From the NCBI GenBank assembly GCA_000758905.1, contig JRNA01000010.1, positions 1 to 64,000 of the forward strand: DNA of 64,000 nucleotides. Direction: 5' to 3'. Below the pieces are notes generated by a model. That model saw only the letters and a program-made list of their open reading frames with translations. It was not told the DNA's origin and made no database searches. Position numbers and translations under genes: made by a program. Positions 16,951 through 25,922 of the stretch are shown here, one piece after another (position 1 is the stretch's first letter; every line of letters starts with the position of its first letter). The DNA comes from Clostridiales bacterium S5-A14a. GTDB taxonomy: Bacteria > Bacillota > Clostridia > Peptostreptococcales > Anaerovoracaceae.

Positions 16951-18216
16951 TTATAAATTCATATATTGGTTTTTAGATAATATATACTTTAGTGTTCCCC
17001 TTTGTCCATATGTGCTTCCATAGATAGTTCTGCCAGTTTCCTTTAAAATATCCGGATCATAAATGTATGTATTTCCGTTCATACGAATCTCACACCAGGA
17101 GTGAGCCCATACCTTATAGCGGCCCTGGTGAAATCCCGAAACCTGATATACATCATATCCCAAAGCAGATGCCATATAATAAAATGTCGACGCCATTGTA
17201 TAGCAGTTTCCACTTCTCTGATTAAAACCAACATTTGCAAAATATGAAATGCCATTGCTTGCATCCGTAGTCATATTTCTATAAGTAATTGCGGAACCAG
17301 ACCATTTATATGCCTCCCACAGAGAATATCCAACCTGCTTTAAAATAGAGTTCGCACTTTCCATAGCCTCAATTTGTGGCCTGTATGAATTATACTCTGC
17401 CCAGCTTATTAAGCCATTGCTGTCAGGATTGAGGGTTACATTCTTGATATATTGAAATGGAGTTGTTTTCAACGCTCCATCGTATCCTACATACTGCACA
17501 CCATCGCCAGACTGGATCATCTTATTACTTTCCATCGCTCCGTTTGAATGCAAAAAGTATGATTTCCCGTCAACGTTTTGCCAGCCCGTTGCCATAACGC
17601 CAGTCTCAGGATCAAGGTAATACCAGGTTCTGCCTACTTTGATCCAACCAGTTGCCCTGGCTCCTGAGCCATTAAAGTAATACCAAGAACCATCTATATA
17701 ACTCCAACCTGTTTGCATTGCTCCGTTGGAATATAAATAGTACCACGTATTACCAACTTGCTTAAAGCCCGTTGCCATCACACCTGTCTCTGGATCAAGG
17801 TAATACCAAGTTCCGCCAGTTTTAAGCCATCCTGTCACTCTGGCTCCTGAATTATTAAAATAATACCAAGAGCCATCTATATAATTCCAGCCTGTTTGCA
17901 TTGCTCCACTGGAATTCAAATAGTACCACGCATTTCCAACTTGCCTAAAGCCAGTTGCCATCACACCTGTCTCAGGATCAAGATAATACCAGGTTCCGCT
18001 AGCTTTAAGCCAGCCTGTAATCTTGGCTCCTGAGCTATTAAAGTAATACCAAGAGTCATCCATATAATTCCAGCCTGCCTTAACATCCTGATTTTGCGAA
18101 AGCTCCTGAGAATTGCTTGTACCATATGAATTATTTGCTTCATTAAAATAGATTAAAGGCATTAGTATGACAAGACATATTAAAATTAATCTAACCCTTT
18201 TAGAAAAACACTCCAT
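16951..18216 (-). CDS. Choline-binding protein with transglutaminase-like domain
   Basis: A secreted 421-residue protein. Residues 1-27 form a signal peptide. Residues 49-231 are choline/cell-wall-binding repeats (WYYLD, WYYFN, GxMxTGW patterns), organised as three 61-residue super-repeats. Residues about 260-421 are a transglutaminase-like cysteine-protease domain with a plausible triad Cys338 (RSGNCYTM), His372 (WAHSWCEI) and Asp387 (YIYDPD). Such domains are thought to act as peptidases or cross-linkers at the cell wall. The repeats would hold it on phosphocholine-bearing polymer, which the adjacent lic genes could make. An AAGAGG site precedes the start. Confidence 0.88.
   Translation of the reverse strand: MECFSKRVRLILICLVILMPLIYFNEANNSYGTSNSQELSQNQDVKAGWNYMDDSWYYFNSSGAKITGWLKASGTWYYLDPETGVMATGFRQVGNAWYYLNSSGAMQTGWNYIDGSWYYFNNSGARVTGWLKTGGTWYYLDPETGVMATGFKQVGNTWYYLYSNGAMQTGWSYIDGSWYYFNGSGARATGWIKVGRTWYYLDPETGVMATGWQNVDGKSYFLHSNGAMESNKMIQSGDGVQYVGYDGALKTTPFQYIKNVTLNPDSNGLISWAEYNSYRPQIEAMESANSILKQVGYSLWEAYKWSGSAITYRNMTTDASNGISYFANVGFNQRSGNCYTMASTFYYMASALGYDVYQVSGFHQGRYKVWAHSWCEIRMNGNTYIYDPDILKETGRTIYGSTYGQRGTLKYILSKNQYMNL
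17524..18072 (-). repeat. Three 183-bp tandem repeats coding choline-binding modules
   Basis: Three successive units of 183 bp (61 codons each) encode residues 49-109, 110-170 and 171-231 of the transglutaminase-like protein. Each unit holds three roughly 20-residue modules. Similarity is high at DNA level, so recombinational gain or loss of units is likely. Confidence 0.85.
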
Positions 18217-18268
18217 ATTAACCTCTTATTTTTATTTGGGAACCGGATAAGTCCAAAATAAATATATT

Positions 18269-19921
18269 TTACTGAAAATTATCAAACATAACATTCATAT
18301 CGACATTTCCCCTGATTCCAGGCACTGAACCCTTGGAACTATACTGCCAATATTTGTACTGTCCTCTGTAGGTAGGCTTATAGTAGTATTGTGCAAGCCA
18401 AAGAGGGTAATTATAAACGATCTGTGCATCATGAACACGTGTAGAAAGTTCACTCGGATTAGAATAAAATCCCGCGGTATAACCTGCATTCCTAACTTCG
18501 CTTAAGAAAGCATGTGCAACCTTTGTCATCTGATCTCTTCCAGTTGAAACGGTTCGTCCCGTATATCCATTCCCATCTCGCCAAACAACTTCCATATCCA
18601 TAAAGATTGGAAGATCTAGACTGTATTTTCTAGCCTGGTTTATAGCCATCCTTGCTTCTTCTCTTGCTTCATCTTCAGTAATAGCCTGCGAGAAATGGTA
18701 TATACCAACCTTTAAACCAGCATTCTTTGCACGCCTCATAAAATCATCATATTTGCGATCTAAAAATTTTCGTCCTTCAGCACCATAACCAGTACAGGAA
18801 GATCTAACAATCACATAGTCTACACCAGATTTCTTAACCTGATTGAAGTCATAAACATCATTATGTGAAGATATGTCTATTCCAACACTTGATGCCAGAT
18901 ACCCATTGCTGTCAAAATAATATCTATATCCGTTTATATCTTTAAACCCTTTCGCAAGCCCATACTTAGTAACATACACCCTTCTGCCGTTTCTTGTTGA
19001 CCATCCTTCGTTACCTGAAGAATAGGATTGTGAATTTGAAGATTGAACCCATGCACCTGAACTATTAACAAAATAGTTTCCTATCCATTTATTACTAGCC
19101 ATAGATCCGTCAGATTCAAAATAATACCATGTCCCACCAATTTGACTCCATGTATTTTGAAGCATTGCACCTGAGGAATTCATCCAGTACCATCTTCCTC
19201 CAGACTTTAGCCAACCGGTTTCCATTGAACCTGAGGAATTCAGGAAATACCATCTTCCTCCAGTATTTAGCCAGCCGGTTTGCATCGCACCTGAGGAATT
19301 CGTGTAATACCATCTTCCCCCTGACTTAATCCATCCAGTTTCCAGTGCTCCATATGAATTTAAATAATACCATCTACCTCCACTATTTAACCACCCGGTT
19401 CTCATAGTCCCATCAGAGTTTACAAAATACCATCTACCTCCATGTGAAAGCCATGTGTTCCTCAGCATTGCTCCCGATGAATTCATGTAGTACCAGTCAC
19501 TTCCATCCCATTGCCATCCGGTTCTCATATATCCATAATTATCGAAATAATAATATGTGCCATTGATTCGCACTAATCCATTCCGAGCGTAAGATCCGCC
19601 GTTTCCATACCACCAGCCATATTCATTCCTATACCAATTCCCTACCAGCCAGTGGCCAGATTTTGTTACATACCAGCCATCAACAATTTCATCTGAAGCC
19701 ATTTCTCCATTATAATTGAAATAATAGTATTTCCCACCTATGTTATACCAATTATTGGAAGCCATTGTCCCATTCATATAATAGTACCATGTCCCAAATT
19801 GATAGACCCATCCGTTCTGATTGCTATATCCATGCACATTCTCTAATAAACTTTGATGGATACCTAATGATGAAAGAAAAGCGCAAACTAACAGAATTGT
19901 TAATACTCTTTTAAGACTCAT
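18269..19921 (-). CDS. Choline-binding GH25 lysozyme
   Basis: A secreted 550-residue muramidase. A signal peptide (about 1-25) is followed by a dozen or so cell-wall-binding repeats (about 35-300), a linker, and a C-terminal GH25 domain (about 345-550). Catalytic residues fit the family: Asp349 in GIDISSH and the MDME pair (Asp442, Glu444). It would cleave the MurNAc-GlcNAc bond during wall turnover or autolysis. The module order (binding first, catalysis last) is the reverse of pneumococcal LytC-like or Cpl-1-like GH25 enzymes. Its ATG overlaps the end of the BCCT transporter gene by 11 nt, so the two are translationally coupled. Confidence 0.93.
   Translation of the reverse strand: MSLKRVLTILLVCAFLSSLGIHQSLLENVHGYSNQNGWVYQFGTWYYYMNGTMASNNWYNIGGKYYYFNYNGEMASDEIVDGWYVTKSGHWLVGNWYRNEYGWWYGNGGSYARNGLVRINGTYYYFDNYGYMRTGWQWDGSDWYYMNSSGAMLRNTWLSHGGRWYFVNSDGTMRTGWLNSGGRWYYLNSYGALETGWIKSGGRWYYTNSSGAMQTGWLNTGGRWYFLNSSGSMETGWLKSGGRWYWMNSSGAMLQNTWSQIGGTWYYFESDGSMASNKWIGNYFVNSSGAWVQSSNSQSYSSGNEGWSTRNGRRVYVTKYGLAKGFKDINGYRYYFDSNGYLASSVGIDISSHNDVYDFNQVKKSGVDYVIVRSSCTGYGAEGRKFLDRKYDDFMRRAKNAGLKVGIYHFSQAITEDEAREEARMAINQARKYSLDLPIFMDMEVVWRDGNGYTGRTVSTGRDQMTKVAHAFLSEVRNAGYTAGFYSNPSELSTRVHDAQIVYNYPLWLAQYYYKPTYRGQYKYWQYSSKGSVPGIRGNVDMNVMFDNFQ
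19022..19819 (-). repeat. Cell-wall-binding repeats of the GH25 lysozyme
   Basis: Degenerate repeats of about 60 bp (20 residues, GGRWYYLNSSG-type) cover residues 35-300. Five consecutive units at about 19180-19440 are the most alike, suggesting recent expansion. Confidence 0.85.
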
Positions 19922-21446
19922 TCCTCATACTCCTATTTTTATTTGCTTCAATGTATTCTTTAGCATCTTTAAAGAAACTTATTACAATTAAAAACATAAT
20001 TAAACCTATTGGAAAAGCTGCGATAATACTCACTGATTGGAGATTGTTCAAGCTGCTTTGCGAAAAAACAAGTGCAATAGGTAAAACTATTAACAGTATA
20101 CACCATAGCAATTGTATAGTAAAGTGCGGATGTTCTTCCTCAGATAGTTGATAATAACTGTAACAAGCTGCCGTATATGCAATCGAATCAAATGATGTTG
20201 CATAGAAAGCTATCATTGTAAAAAGGATTACAAGGAACAAAATATCTGAATTAGGCATGGTTTCTATTATTGATATAATAATTTTGTATAAATCATCCCC
20301 ACTTTCATACATTCCGATAAAATCCTTTATGCCATTCACCTGCATTCCAAGTGAGTAGTTTCCTAGAACTATGAAACTGACAATCGTAGATCCTACACCG
20401 AATATATATCCCCCAATTACAACTTCTCTAATTGTCCTTCCTTTTGATATATTACCAATGAAAAATGGAGCTGCGACACACCAAACCATCCAGTATGCCC
20501 AGTAATATATAGTCCAGTCTTGAGGGAAATTGTTTTGTCGCAAAGGATCGGTATGTGTTGATAATGAGATGAAATTTTGGACTGTTCTGCCTAGCGATTC
20601 AAGCCCTGTGTCAATAATGTATTTTGTGCTGCCAGCAAATAATAATACATATAATATCAATCCAAAAAACATATATATGCATGCCTTCGCTAGGATGTTT
20701 ATTCCCTTAAAGCCGTGAATCAGAGCGTATGTATATATCGCACATGTTATTATTAGAATAATAATAGTTATACTTGTTCTGCTAAGACTGATATTGAATA
20801 TACTCGAAACTATTTCTGCAATCAATGGAGTTGCAACGCTGAAAGTTGTTGCGGTACCTGCTAAAAGCGCAAATACTGAGAGCAAATCAATTATTTTTCC
20901 AGGGATGCCATCAGAATATTTACCTAGTAGTGGTCTACAAGCCTCCGAGAATTTTTTGCGATTCCTCTTCCTTACGTGAAGCATAAATCCGAATGAGACT
21001 GCAAGCACCAGATAGAATGACCAAGGTATGAAACTCCAATGAAAAATTGGGAAGACCCCAGACCATTCCTGAATTGATCCCAATGATTTAATATAGTCGT
21101 TTGATCCATACATAATCCATTCTGAGAATGAGTAAAACAAAATATCAGCGGCTAGGCCACAGGTAAACATCATGCTCCCCCATGAGAAGAATGAATATGC
21201 AGGTTTCTCGTTTGGACTTCCAAGAACAATGTCCCCATACTTTGAAAATATTAATACAAGAGATGCCGTGAAAAAAATTATTCCTATTACTAGGTAATAC
21301 GCACCAAATGTATCGCCAAAGAAAAATCTAACCTTAGACAAAGCATCATTCGATGTTTTTGGAGATGCAAGAAATATTGTGCTCAGTATCACAATTGTCA
21401 CAAGTGGCAATATAGTTGTCAACCAGTCAATTTTTTTCCTAATCAT
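19911..21446 (-). CDS. BCCT-family choline/betaine-type transporter
   Basis: A 511-residue secondary transporter with about 12 membrane helices. The BCCT signature region is present as YYWAYWMVWCVAAPFFIG followed by ISKGRTIREVV. Family members import quaternary ammonium compounds such as choline, betaine or carnitine. Context points to choline, since choline kinase and cytidylyltransferase genes precede it. I chose the ATG at 21446, with GGGAGA 7 nt upstream and an 8-nt overlap with the preceding gene, over a TTG 36 nt earlier. It takes the place held by the DMT-type permease LicB in Haemophilus and pneumococcus. Confidence 0.9.
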   Translation of the reverse strand: MIRKKIDWLTTILPLVTIVILSTIFLASPKTSNDALSKVRFFFGDTFGAYYLVIGIIFFTASLVLIFSKYGDIVLGSPNEKPAYSFFSWGSMMFTCGLAADILFYSFSEWIMYGSNDYIKSLGSIQEWSGVFPIFHWSFIPWSFYLVLAVSFGFMLHVRKRNRKKFSEACRPLLGKYSDGIPGKIIDLLSVFALLAGTATTFSVATPLIAEIVSSIFNISLSRTSITIIILIITCAIYTYALIHGFKGINILAKACIYMFFGLILYVLLFAGSTKYIIDTGLESLGRTVQNFISLSTHTDPLRQNNFPQDWTIYYWAYWMVWCVAAPFFIGNISKGRTIREVVIGGYIFGVGSTIVSFIVLGNYSLGMQVNGIKDFIGMYESGDDLYKIIISIIETMPNSDILFLVILFTMIAFYATSFDSIAYTAACYSYYQLSEEEHPHFTIQLLWCILLIVLPIALVFSQSSLNNLQSVSIIAAFPIGLIMFLIVISFFKDAKEYIEANKNRSMRNES

Positions 21447-22164
21447 GAATTTCTCCCGTATATTTTGCATATTTTTTGTCAATTTCTGCTAGTTCTTCAA
21501 TGCTGTCAATTTCCATCATATCGCCACTATTTATTCTATGTATATTTAAGTCAAATTCATCTGGATATAAAAATATTGGGATGTCGTCCCAGTAAATATC
21601 ATGGTTCTGCTTATCTTCAAATTCTATTTCCAGAAATTTCTTTAGTTTTTTCCCATCTTCCGCATTCCATCTTGAGGCACTATATAATCTCCAGCCTTTA
21701 TCAGCGCCCTCCCTCTTACATCCGATTATTTTGTTGTCGTCTACATCCAATATCCATTCATTAGTGAATTCTGATATTTTTTCAGCATTGTATCCGGATT
21801 TTTCGAAGAATGGCGACAGTGCATCCTTGCTTTTTATAATCTGATCAGCGTCCAAAATAATTGAATTCTCAACATATTCACGAGCCACATATAGCGAAGA
21901 GATATTATTGCATGAATCGTAGTAAGGGTTTTCAATAAATTTAAGATTTTGATATTTTGAATTTAACATATGAAACTTTTCTTTTAAATAGCCAGTTACA
22001 ATATAAATATCGTCTATGCCATTTTCGTGGAGCGCGTCTATTATAGTTTCAATCATTCTTTTCCCATTAACCTCAACAAGGGCTTTGGGAGTATCTAAAG
22101 TAATTGGCCTCATCCTGCTACCAACACCTGCAGCCATAATTATTGCTCTTTCAATCTTATACAT
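21439..22164 (-). CDS. LicC-like nucleotidyltransferase
   Basis: A 241-residue sugar-nucleotidyltransferase-fold protein. The nucleotide-binding signature AAGVGSRMRPITLDTPK is at residues 11-27, and the acidic metal site ILDADQI near 100 is present. It resembles LicC, the CTP:phosphocholine cytidylyltransferase, and related enzymes for aminoethylphosphonate. Because the preceding gene already has a LicC-type domain, this one may use a different phospho-substrate or be the main phosphocholine enzyme. It overlaps the preceding gene by 8 nt and the BCCT gene by 8 nt. Both signatures look intact, so neither is an obvious dead copy. Confidence 0.85.
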   Translation of the reverse strand: MYKIERAIIMAAGVGSRMRPITLDTPKALVEVNGKRMIETIIDALHENGIDDIYIVTGYLKEKFHMLNSKYQNLKFIENPYYDSCNNISSLYVAREYVENSIILDADQIIKSKDALSPFFEKSGYNAEKISEFTNEWILDVDDNKIIGCKREGADKGWRLYSASRWNAEDGKKLKKFLEIEFEDKQNHDIYWDDIPIFLYPDEFDLNIHRINSGDMMEIDSIEELAEIDKKYAKYTGEIHD

Positions 22165-23959
22165 AATATTTTTCCATTTCTTTTTTTGCTAATTTATAAT
22201 AGTCCCTCGCATATCTATATTGTCTCAATGAATATTCACCAAACTCAACACCTATGTGGCGTTTATACTCGCACCAGTTGCTCCAGAGAAGTCCACAGGC
22301 TGCAATATAGCAATATATCTTGATTCTCTCAATTTGTGTGCATCCATTAACAAAATACAAATCTATAAAATGATCGATTTCTTCTTCGTCATACATTGCA
22401 TATATACAAAACATCGCTATGTCAACGAGAGGGTCTTGCATTGCTGCATACTCCCAATCGATAAGATATACATTATCAGATTCATCTATAATAAAATTAT
22501 CAGGATTGGCATCGATGTGGCAGAGAGAAAACTCATCAGTATTATCATCAATGAAATCCTTAAGTCTGAATACATTCTCTTTTGTTTCCTCATAATTTTT
22601 GAAAATCGAACTCTCCTGCCCCCATAAGTCCTCATAAAAATTTATATTATCAAAAATCGAAAAAAAATTATCAACCGTATAATCGGAGTTATGCAATTTC
22701 CGAATAACGTCCAAACACATATTCAGATCTCGATCAGACTTGCTGTCACAGTTTCGAGAATTATGTATATATTCAGTTATCTTATAACCATTATCTGGAT
22801 TAATATAAAGCAGGTTATCTGAGATTTTGAGCGGCCTTATTTTTTGATATATATTTGCCTCTGATTCCCTATCTATCAGATTTTCAGTGCCTTCGCCTGG
22901 GATTCTCATAATGTAATCTTTATTATTTACAGAAAACTTAAAAGATCTATTTGTCATCCCCTTTTTCAATATTCTAATATTCTTTATATCTTGTGATCTT
23001 ACGCCAAAGGTTTCCTTAATCACTTCTATCGCATCATCTTTTAGATTATATGAATCTCTATCAAGATCTCTCAATTGTTCGTATGTATTAATTTCCGCAA
23101 CGACATTTCTATCTATAATCTTTGCTGGGAGTAGAAATTTATCCCCATCATACATTGCTTCTTCCCAAAAGCAGTTTAATAGTTGGTTTTTCTCAACAAA
23201 ATATTTGATTTTTTCCACAAAATATTTTGAAACATCAAAATTAACATATGCAACACCAGCTGGCCACACATGTTTCCCATTTTTAAAATCTTTTTTTATT
23301 TCATTTTTTCTATTGACTCTCAGATTTCTTTTGGTATAACTTCTACTTTGAATTGGATTGCGTAAATCGCTCTGAGATTCAATGCTATCCAAGTTTTCTA
23401 CCATATACCATGAATTAATTTCAATCTCATTAAACGGATTATCCGCAAACCAAAGGTCGCATGGGACTATATATGTGTTTGAGATAAAATTTCTAGCCAG
23501 ATATAGAGAGTAGATGTTATTAAATCTGCTATAATCTTCATTTATTATTAAATTTACGCCATATTCGTCTATCAGATATTCGTATTCTTCCTTCATGAAA
23601 CCTACAACAATATCAATCTCCGATACGCCAACATCTCTAAGTTGCTTAATTATCCTCTCTATAAGTGGTTCTCCATGGATTTCAAGCAGCCCCTTCGGCG
23701 TCTGAGTATTGATTGGAACCATCCTCATCCCAATACCTGCTGCTAGAATGATTGCATTCCTAGGTTTAGAAGATTTTATTAAATCCTTAGTCTTTTGTGT
23801 TGGATTCAATTCATCGTCAAGATAATTTTCTTGAGCAAGTGCTTTGATGGATTTATTTACACTTCCTATTGAAATGCCAGCTCCCTCTGATATTACACGC
23901 TGATTTGTTTCCTTTTTTTCGATGATAAATTTTAGTACTTTAGTTTCGTTTGTGTTCAC
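22157..23959 (-). CDS. Winged helix + LicC + LicA fusion protein
   Basis: A 600-residue, three-part protein. Residues 1-60 are a winged-helix DNA-binding-type domain (ISEGAGISIGSVNKSIKAL). Residues 67-290 are a nucleotidyltransferase with signature AAGIGMRMVPINTQTPKG. Residues about 310-600 are a choline-kinase/APH-fold kinase with HIDANPDN (481-488) and DWEYA (501-505). It should phosphorylate choline and activate phosphocholine to CDP-choline. A LicCA fusion is known from Treponema denticola. The start is GTG, after AAGGGGCGG. It is the first gene of the operon running down to 15486. The HTH may let the enzyme sense choline and control its own operon; this is inference. Confidence 0.88.
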   Translation of the reverse strand: MNTNETKVLKFIIEKKETNQRVISEGAGISIGSVNKSIKALAQENYLDDELNPTQKTKDLIKSSKPRNAIILAAGIGMRMVPINTQTPKGLLEIHGEPLIERIIKQLRDVGVSEIDIVVGFMKEEYEYLIDEYGVNLIINEDYSRFNNIYSLYLARNFISNTYIVPCDLWFADNPFNEIEINSWYMVENLDSIESQSDLRNPIQSRSYTKRNLRVNRKNEIKKDFKNGKHVWPAGVAYVNFDVSKYFVEKIKYFVEKNQLLNCFWEEAMYDGDKFLLPAKIIDRNVVAEINTYEQLRDLDRDSYNLKDDAIEVIKETFGVRSQDIKNIRILKKGMTNRSFKFSVNNKDYIMRIPGEGTENLIDRESEANIYQKIRPLKISDNLLYINPDNGYKITEYIHNSRNCDSKSDRDLNMCLDVIRKLHNSDYTVDNFFSIFDNINFYEDLWGQESSIFKNYEETKENVFRLKDFIDDNTDEFSLCHIDANPDNFIIDESDNVYLIDWEYAAMQDPLVDIAMFCIYAMYDEEEIDHFIDLYFVNGCTQIERIKIYCYIAACGLLWSNWCEYKRHIGVEFGEYSLRQYRYARDYYKLAKKEMEKYYV

Positions 23960-23979
23960 AAAAACCGCCCCTTACAACT

Positions 23980-24011
23980 TTCACGAAATTAGTTTTTTTG
24001 CTTTACGTGAA
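23980..24011. promoter_or_regulatory. Inverted repeat (operator candidate) at the lic operon start
   Basis: TTCACG (23980-23985) and CGTGAA (24006-24011) are perfect arms 20 nt apart. The outer arm covers the predicted transcription start and the whole repeat lies between the -10 box and the ribosome site. This is the normal place for a repressor site; the winged helix of the first gene product is a candidate binder. Confidence 0.5.
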
Positions 24012-24013
24012 CA

Positions 24014-24042
24014 ATGATATGCCTACATGCGTATTTTGTCAA
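24014..24042 (-). promoter_or_regulatory. Promoter of the choline/lic operon
   Basis: On the minus strand a perfect TTGACA, a 17-nt spacer and TATCAT. It is the best promoter in the region and sits 55 nt before the GTG start of the fusion gene. Confidence 0.8.
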
Positions 24043-24096
24043 GGGTAAAATTTATTTTTATACTAGCCATTTATTTTTCAGAGATATTTAACTAAT

Positions 24097-25826
24097 TCAA
24101 CTTGCAAGCATTGATCCATTTTCATTGAATCTATAAATTTTGTTTCCTTCACTCAAGTCATCGGTTCTCATTGATCCATCAGAATTCAAGTAATACCACT
24201 CTCCTCCGCTTTTGACCCAACCTGTTCTCATCGAACCATTTGAATTCATAAAGTACCAATCATCTCCATCTTTAACCCAACCAGTTCTCATATCACCACT
24301 TATACTCATATAATACCAAGCCGAGCCAGACTTTATCCATCCTGTTGCCATAGAACCATCTTCACCAAGGTAATACCAAGCACCCCCAGACTTTATCCAA
24401 CCTGTTCTCATAGCACCATTTGAATTCATAAAATACCAAGTATCTCCATCCTTAACCCAGCCAGTCATCATAGCGCCATCTTCACCAAGATAATACCAAG
24501 TATTACCTTCTTTTACCCATCCGATTTTCATAGCGCCATCTTCACTGAGATAATACCAAGCACCCCCGTACTTTATCCAGCCTGTTTGCTTTAAACCATC
24601 TGAATTTAAATAGTACCATTTACCACTTGAAAATCTCCATCTTTCTCCTTGATAAGAACCAGATCCTGCTATCATACCACCACTAACTAATGATATTATT
24701 TTCTCGTAATAATTTCCATTTGAATATACCCCTACGAAGTTATGCTTAAAATTATTTGGTATATTATTTGTCAATTCATTATCTAATGCTATTACAACAG
24801 CATCTAATCCTGCATCACTCCCATCTCCTGCTGAAAATATTCTGGTTCCCTTATAAAGCTGTTTCTTGATTGAATTGAATGAGCATATTTCTTCATCCTT
24901 TTGAAAAGGATCCTTATTTAATGAAGAATATGAAAATTTATTTGGGCACAAAAGAATCTTTGCATCCAATATACTTATCCATTCTTGAGTATTGCTCCCC
25001 CAGTAACCATGATGATTTAGTGATGCTACATCCACTTTCCCAATTCTATGGGCATAATCACTTTCCCCATGCAAAAAGTCATCGAAATCTCCACCGATAA
25101 CTGCAGTTCTACCGTTACTAGCCTTAAGTTTCACAACAAGTGACATAGAATTGCATCATCAAAAGTACGGTTATGATGAGTGCTGAATGTATTATATATA
25201 GTTAACGTTGATGAGCCCAATCTTAAGGTTATTGGGTCAGATTGAAATTGGGTCGTAATTTTAGCGTTACATTTTTTAGCCGCATCTATAAGATTGTTAT
25301 AAACTATCTGGTTATCCCAGTGTCGTCTTGAATTTGAAATCATACTATCGCTATATTCTGTTATAATCACTTCTTTAGCAGGTATCGCATTTAAGACCTC
25401 ATCACCAGAACCTATATGGTCTGAATGTGCATGAGTACCAATATAATATATGAAATTATCTTTTGTAATTCCGATTCTTTTCATATATGAAATCACTCTA
25501 TCCTCAACGCCATAACCTGGACCAGTAACCCCTAAAATACCAGGGGTATAATCCTCGTCCTCACCAGAATCCACAACGGCAAATTCATTGTCGGATTCTA
25601 GAATGAAGGAGTTACCAGATGTTTTATTTGCAATCATGTGCACCTTTACCGGGGATTTTGTATTCAGATTATTTACTTCAACATAATTTGGGCCGTAATT
25701 AAAATGCTTTGAGTCAATAGCATACAAAGTAGTAGTTTTAAAATTGAATATAATATACATAAATACTGTTATTGTTAAAAAAAGTATAGTCTTAAATATA
25801 AATTTAGTCATATTTTTAAATATCAT
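24097..25826 (-). pseudogene. Pce/CbpE-like phosphorylcholine esterase, frameshifted
   Basis: Two overlapping frames form one protein. The upstream part (25131-25826) has a membrane/signal segment and the MBL zinc motif HAHSDHIGSGD. The downstream part (24097-25146) supplies the rest of the MBL domain (IGGDFDD and SLNHHG metal ligands) and then about nine choline-binding repeats. This is the layout of pneumococcal Pce (CbpE), which removes phosphocholine from teichoic acid. Adding one base near 25150 joins the frames as DANSMSLVVKL, with nothing missing. It is therefore a single-base deletion, a phase-variable or disabled gene, or a sequencing error. The start at 25826 has GGAGAG 8 nt upstream. 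Confidence 0.85.
24112..24648 (-). repeat. Choline-binding repeats of the Pce-like protein
   Basis: About nine 60-bp units coding 20-residue modules of the GWVKDGDTWYFMNSNGAMRT type. Neighbouring units are strongly alike at DNA level, favouring copy-number change. Confidence 0.85.
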
Positions 25827-25922
25827 AATAAATGCTCTCCAATATAGACATCTTTGATCATTAAATAAAATAATACTTGCACCAAATAATATTACAAACC
25901 GAGTTGGCATGAGTATACATAA

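Noticed and set aside
19022-19819. Regular 60-bp repeats considered as a CRISPR array
   Set aside because: Repeats are imperfect, without unique spacers, and code in frame for cell-wall-binding modules.
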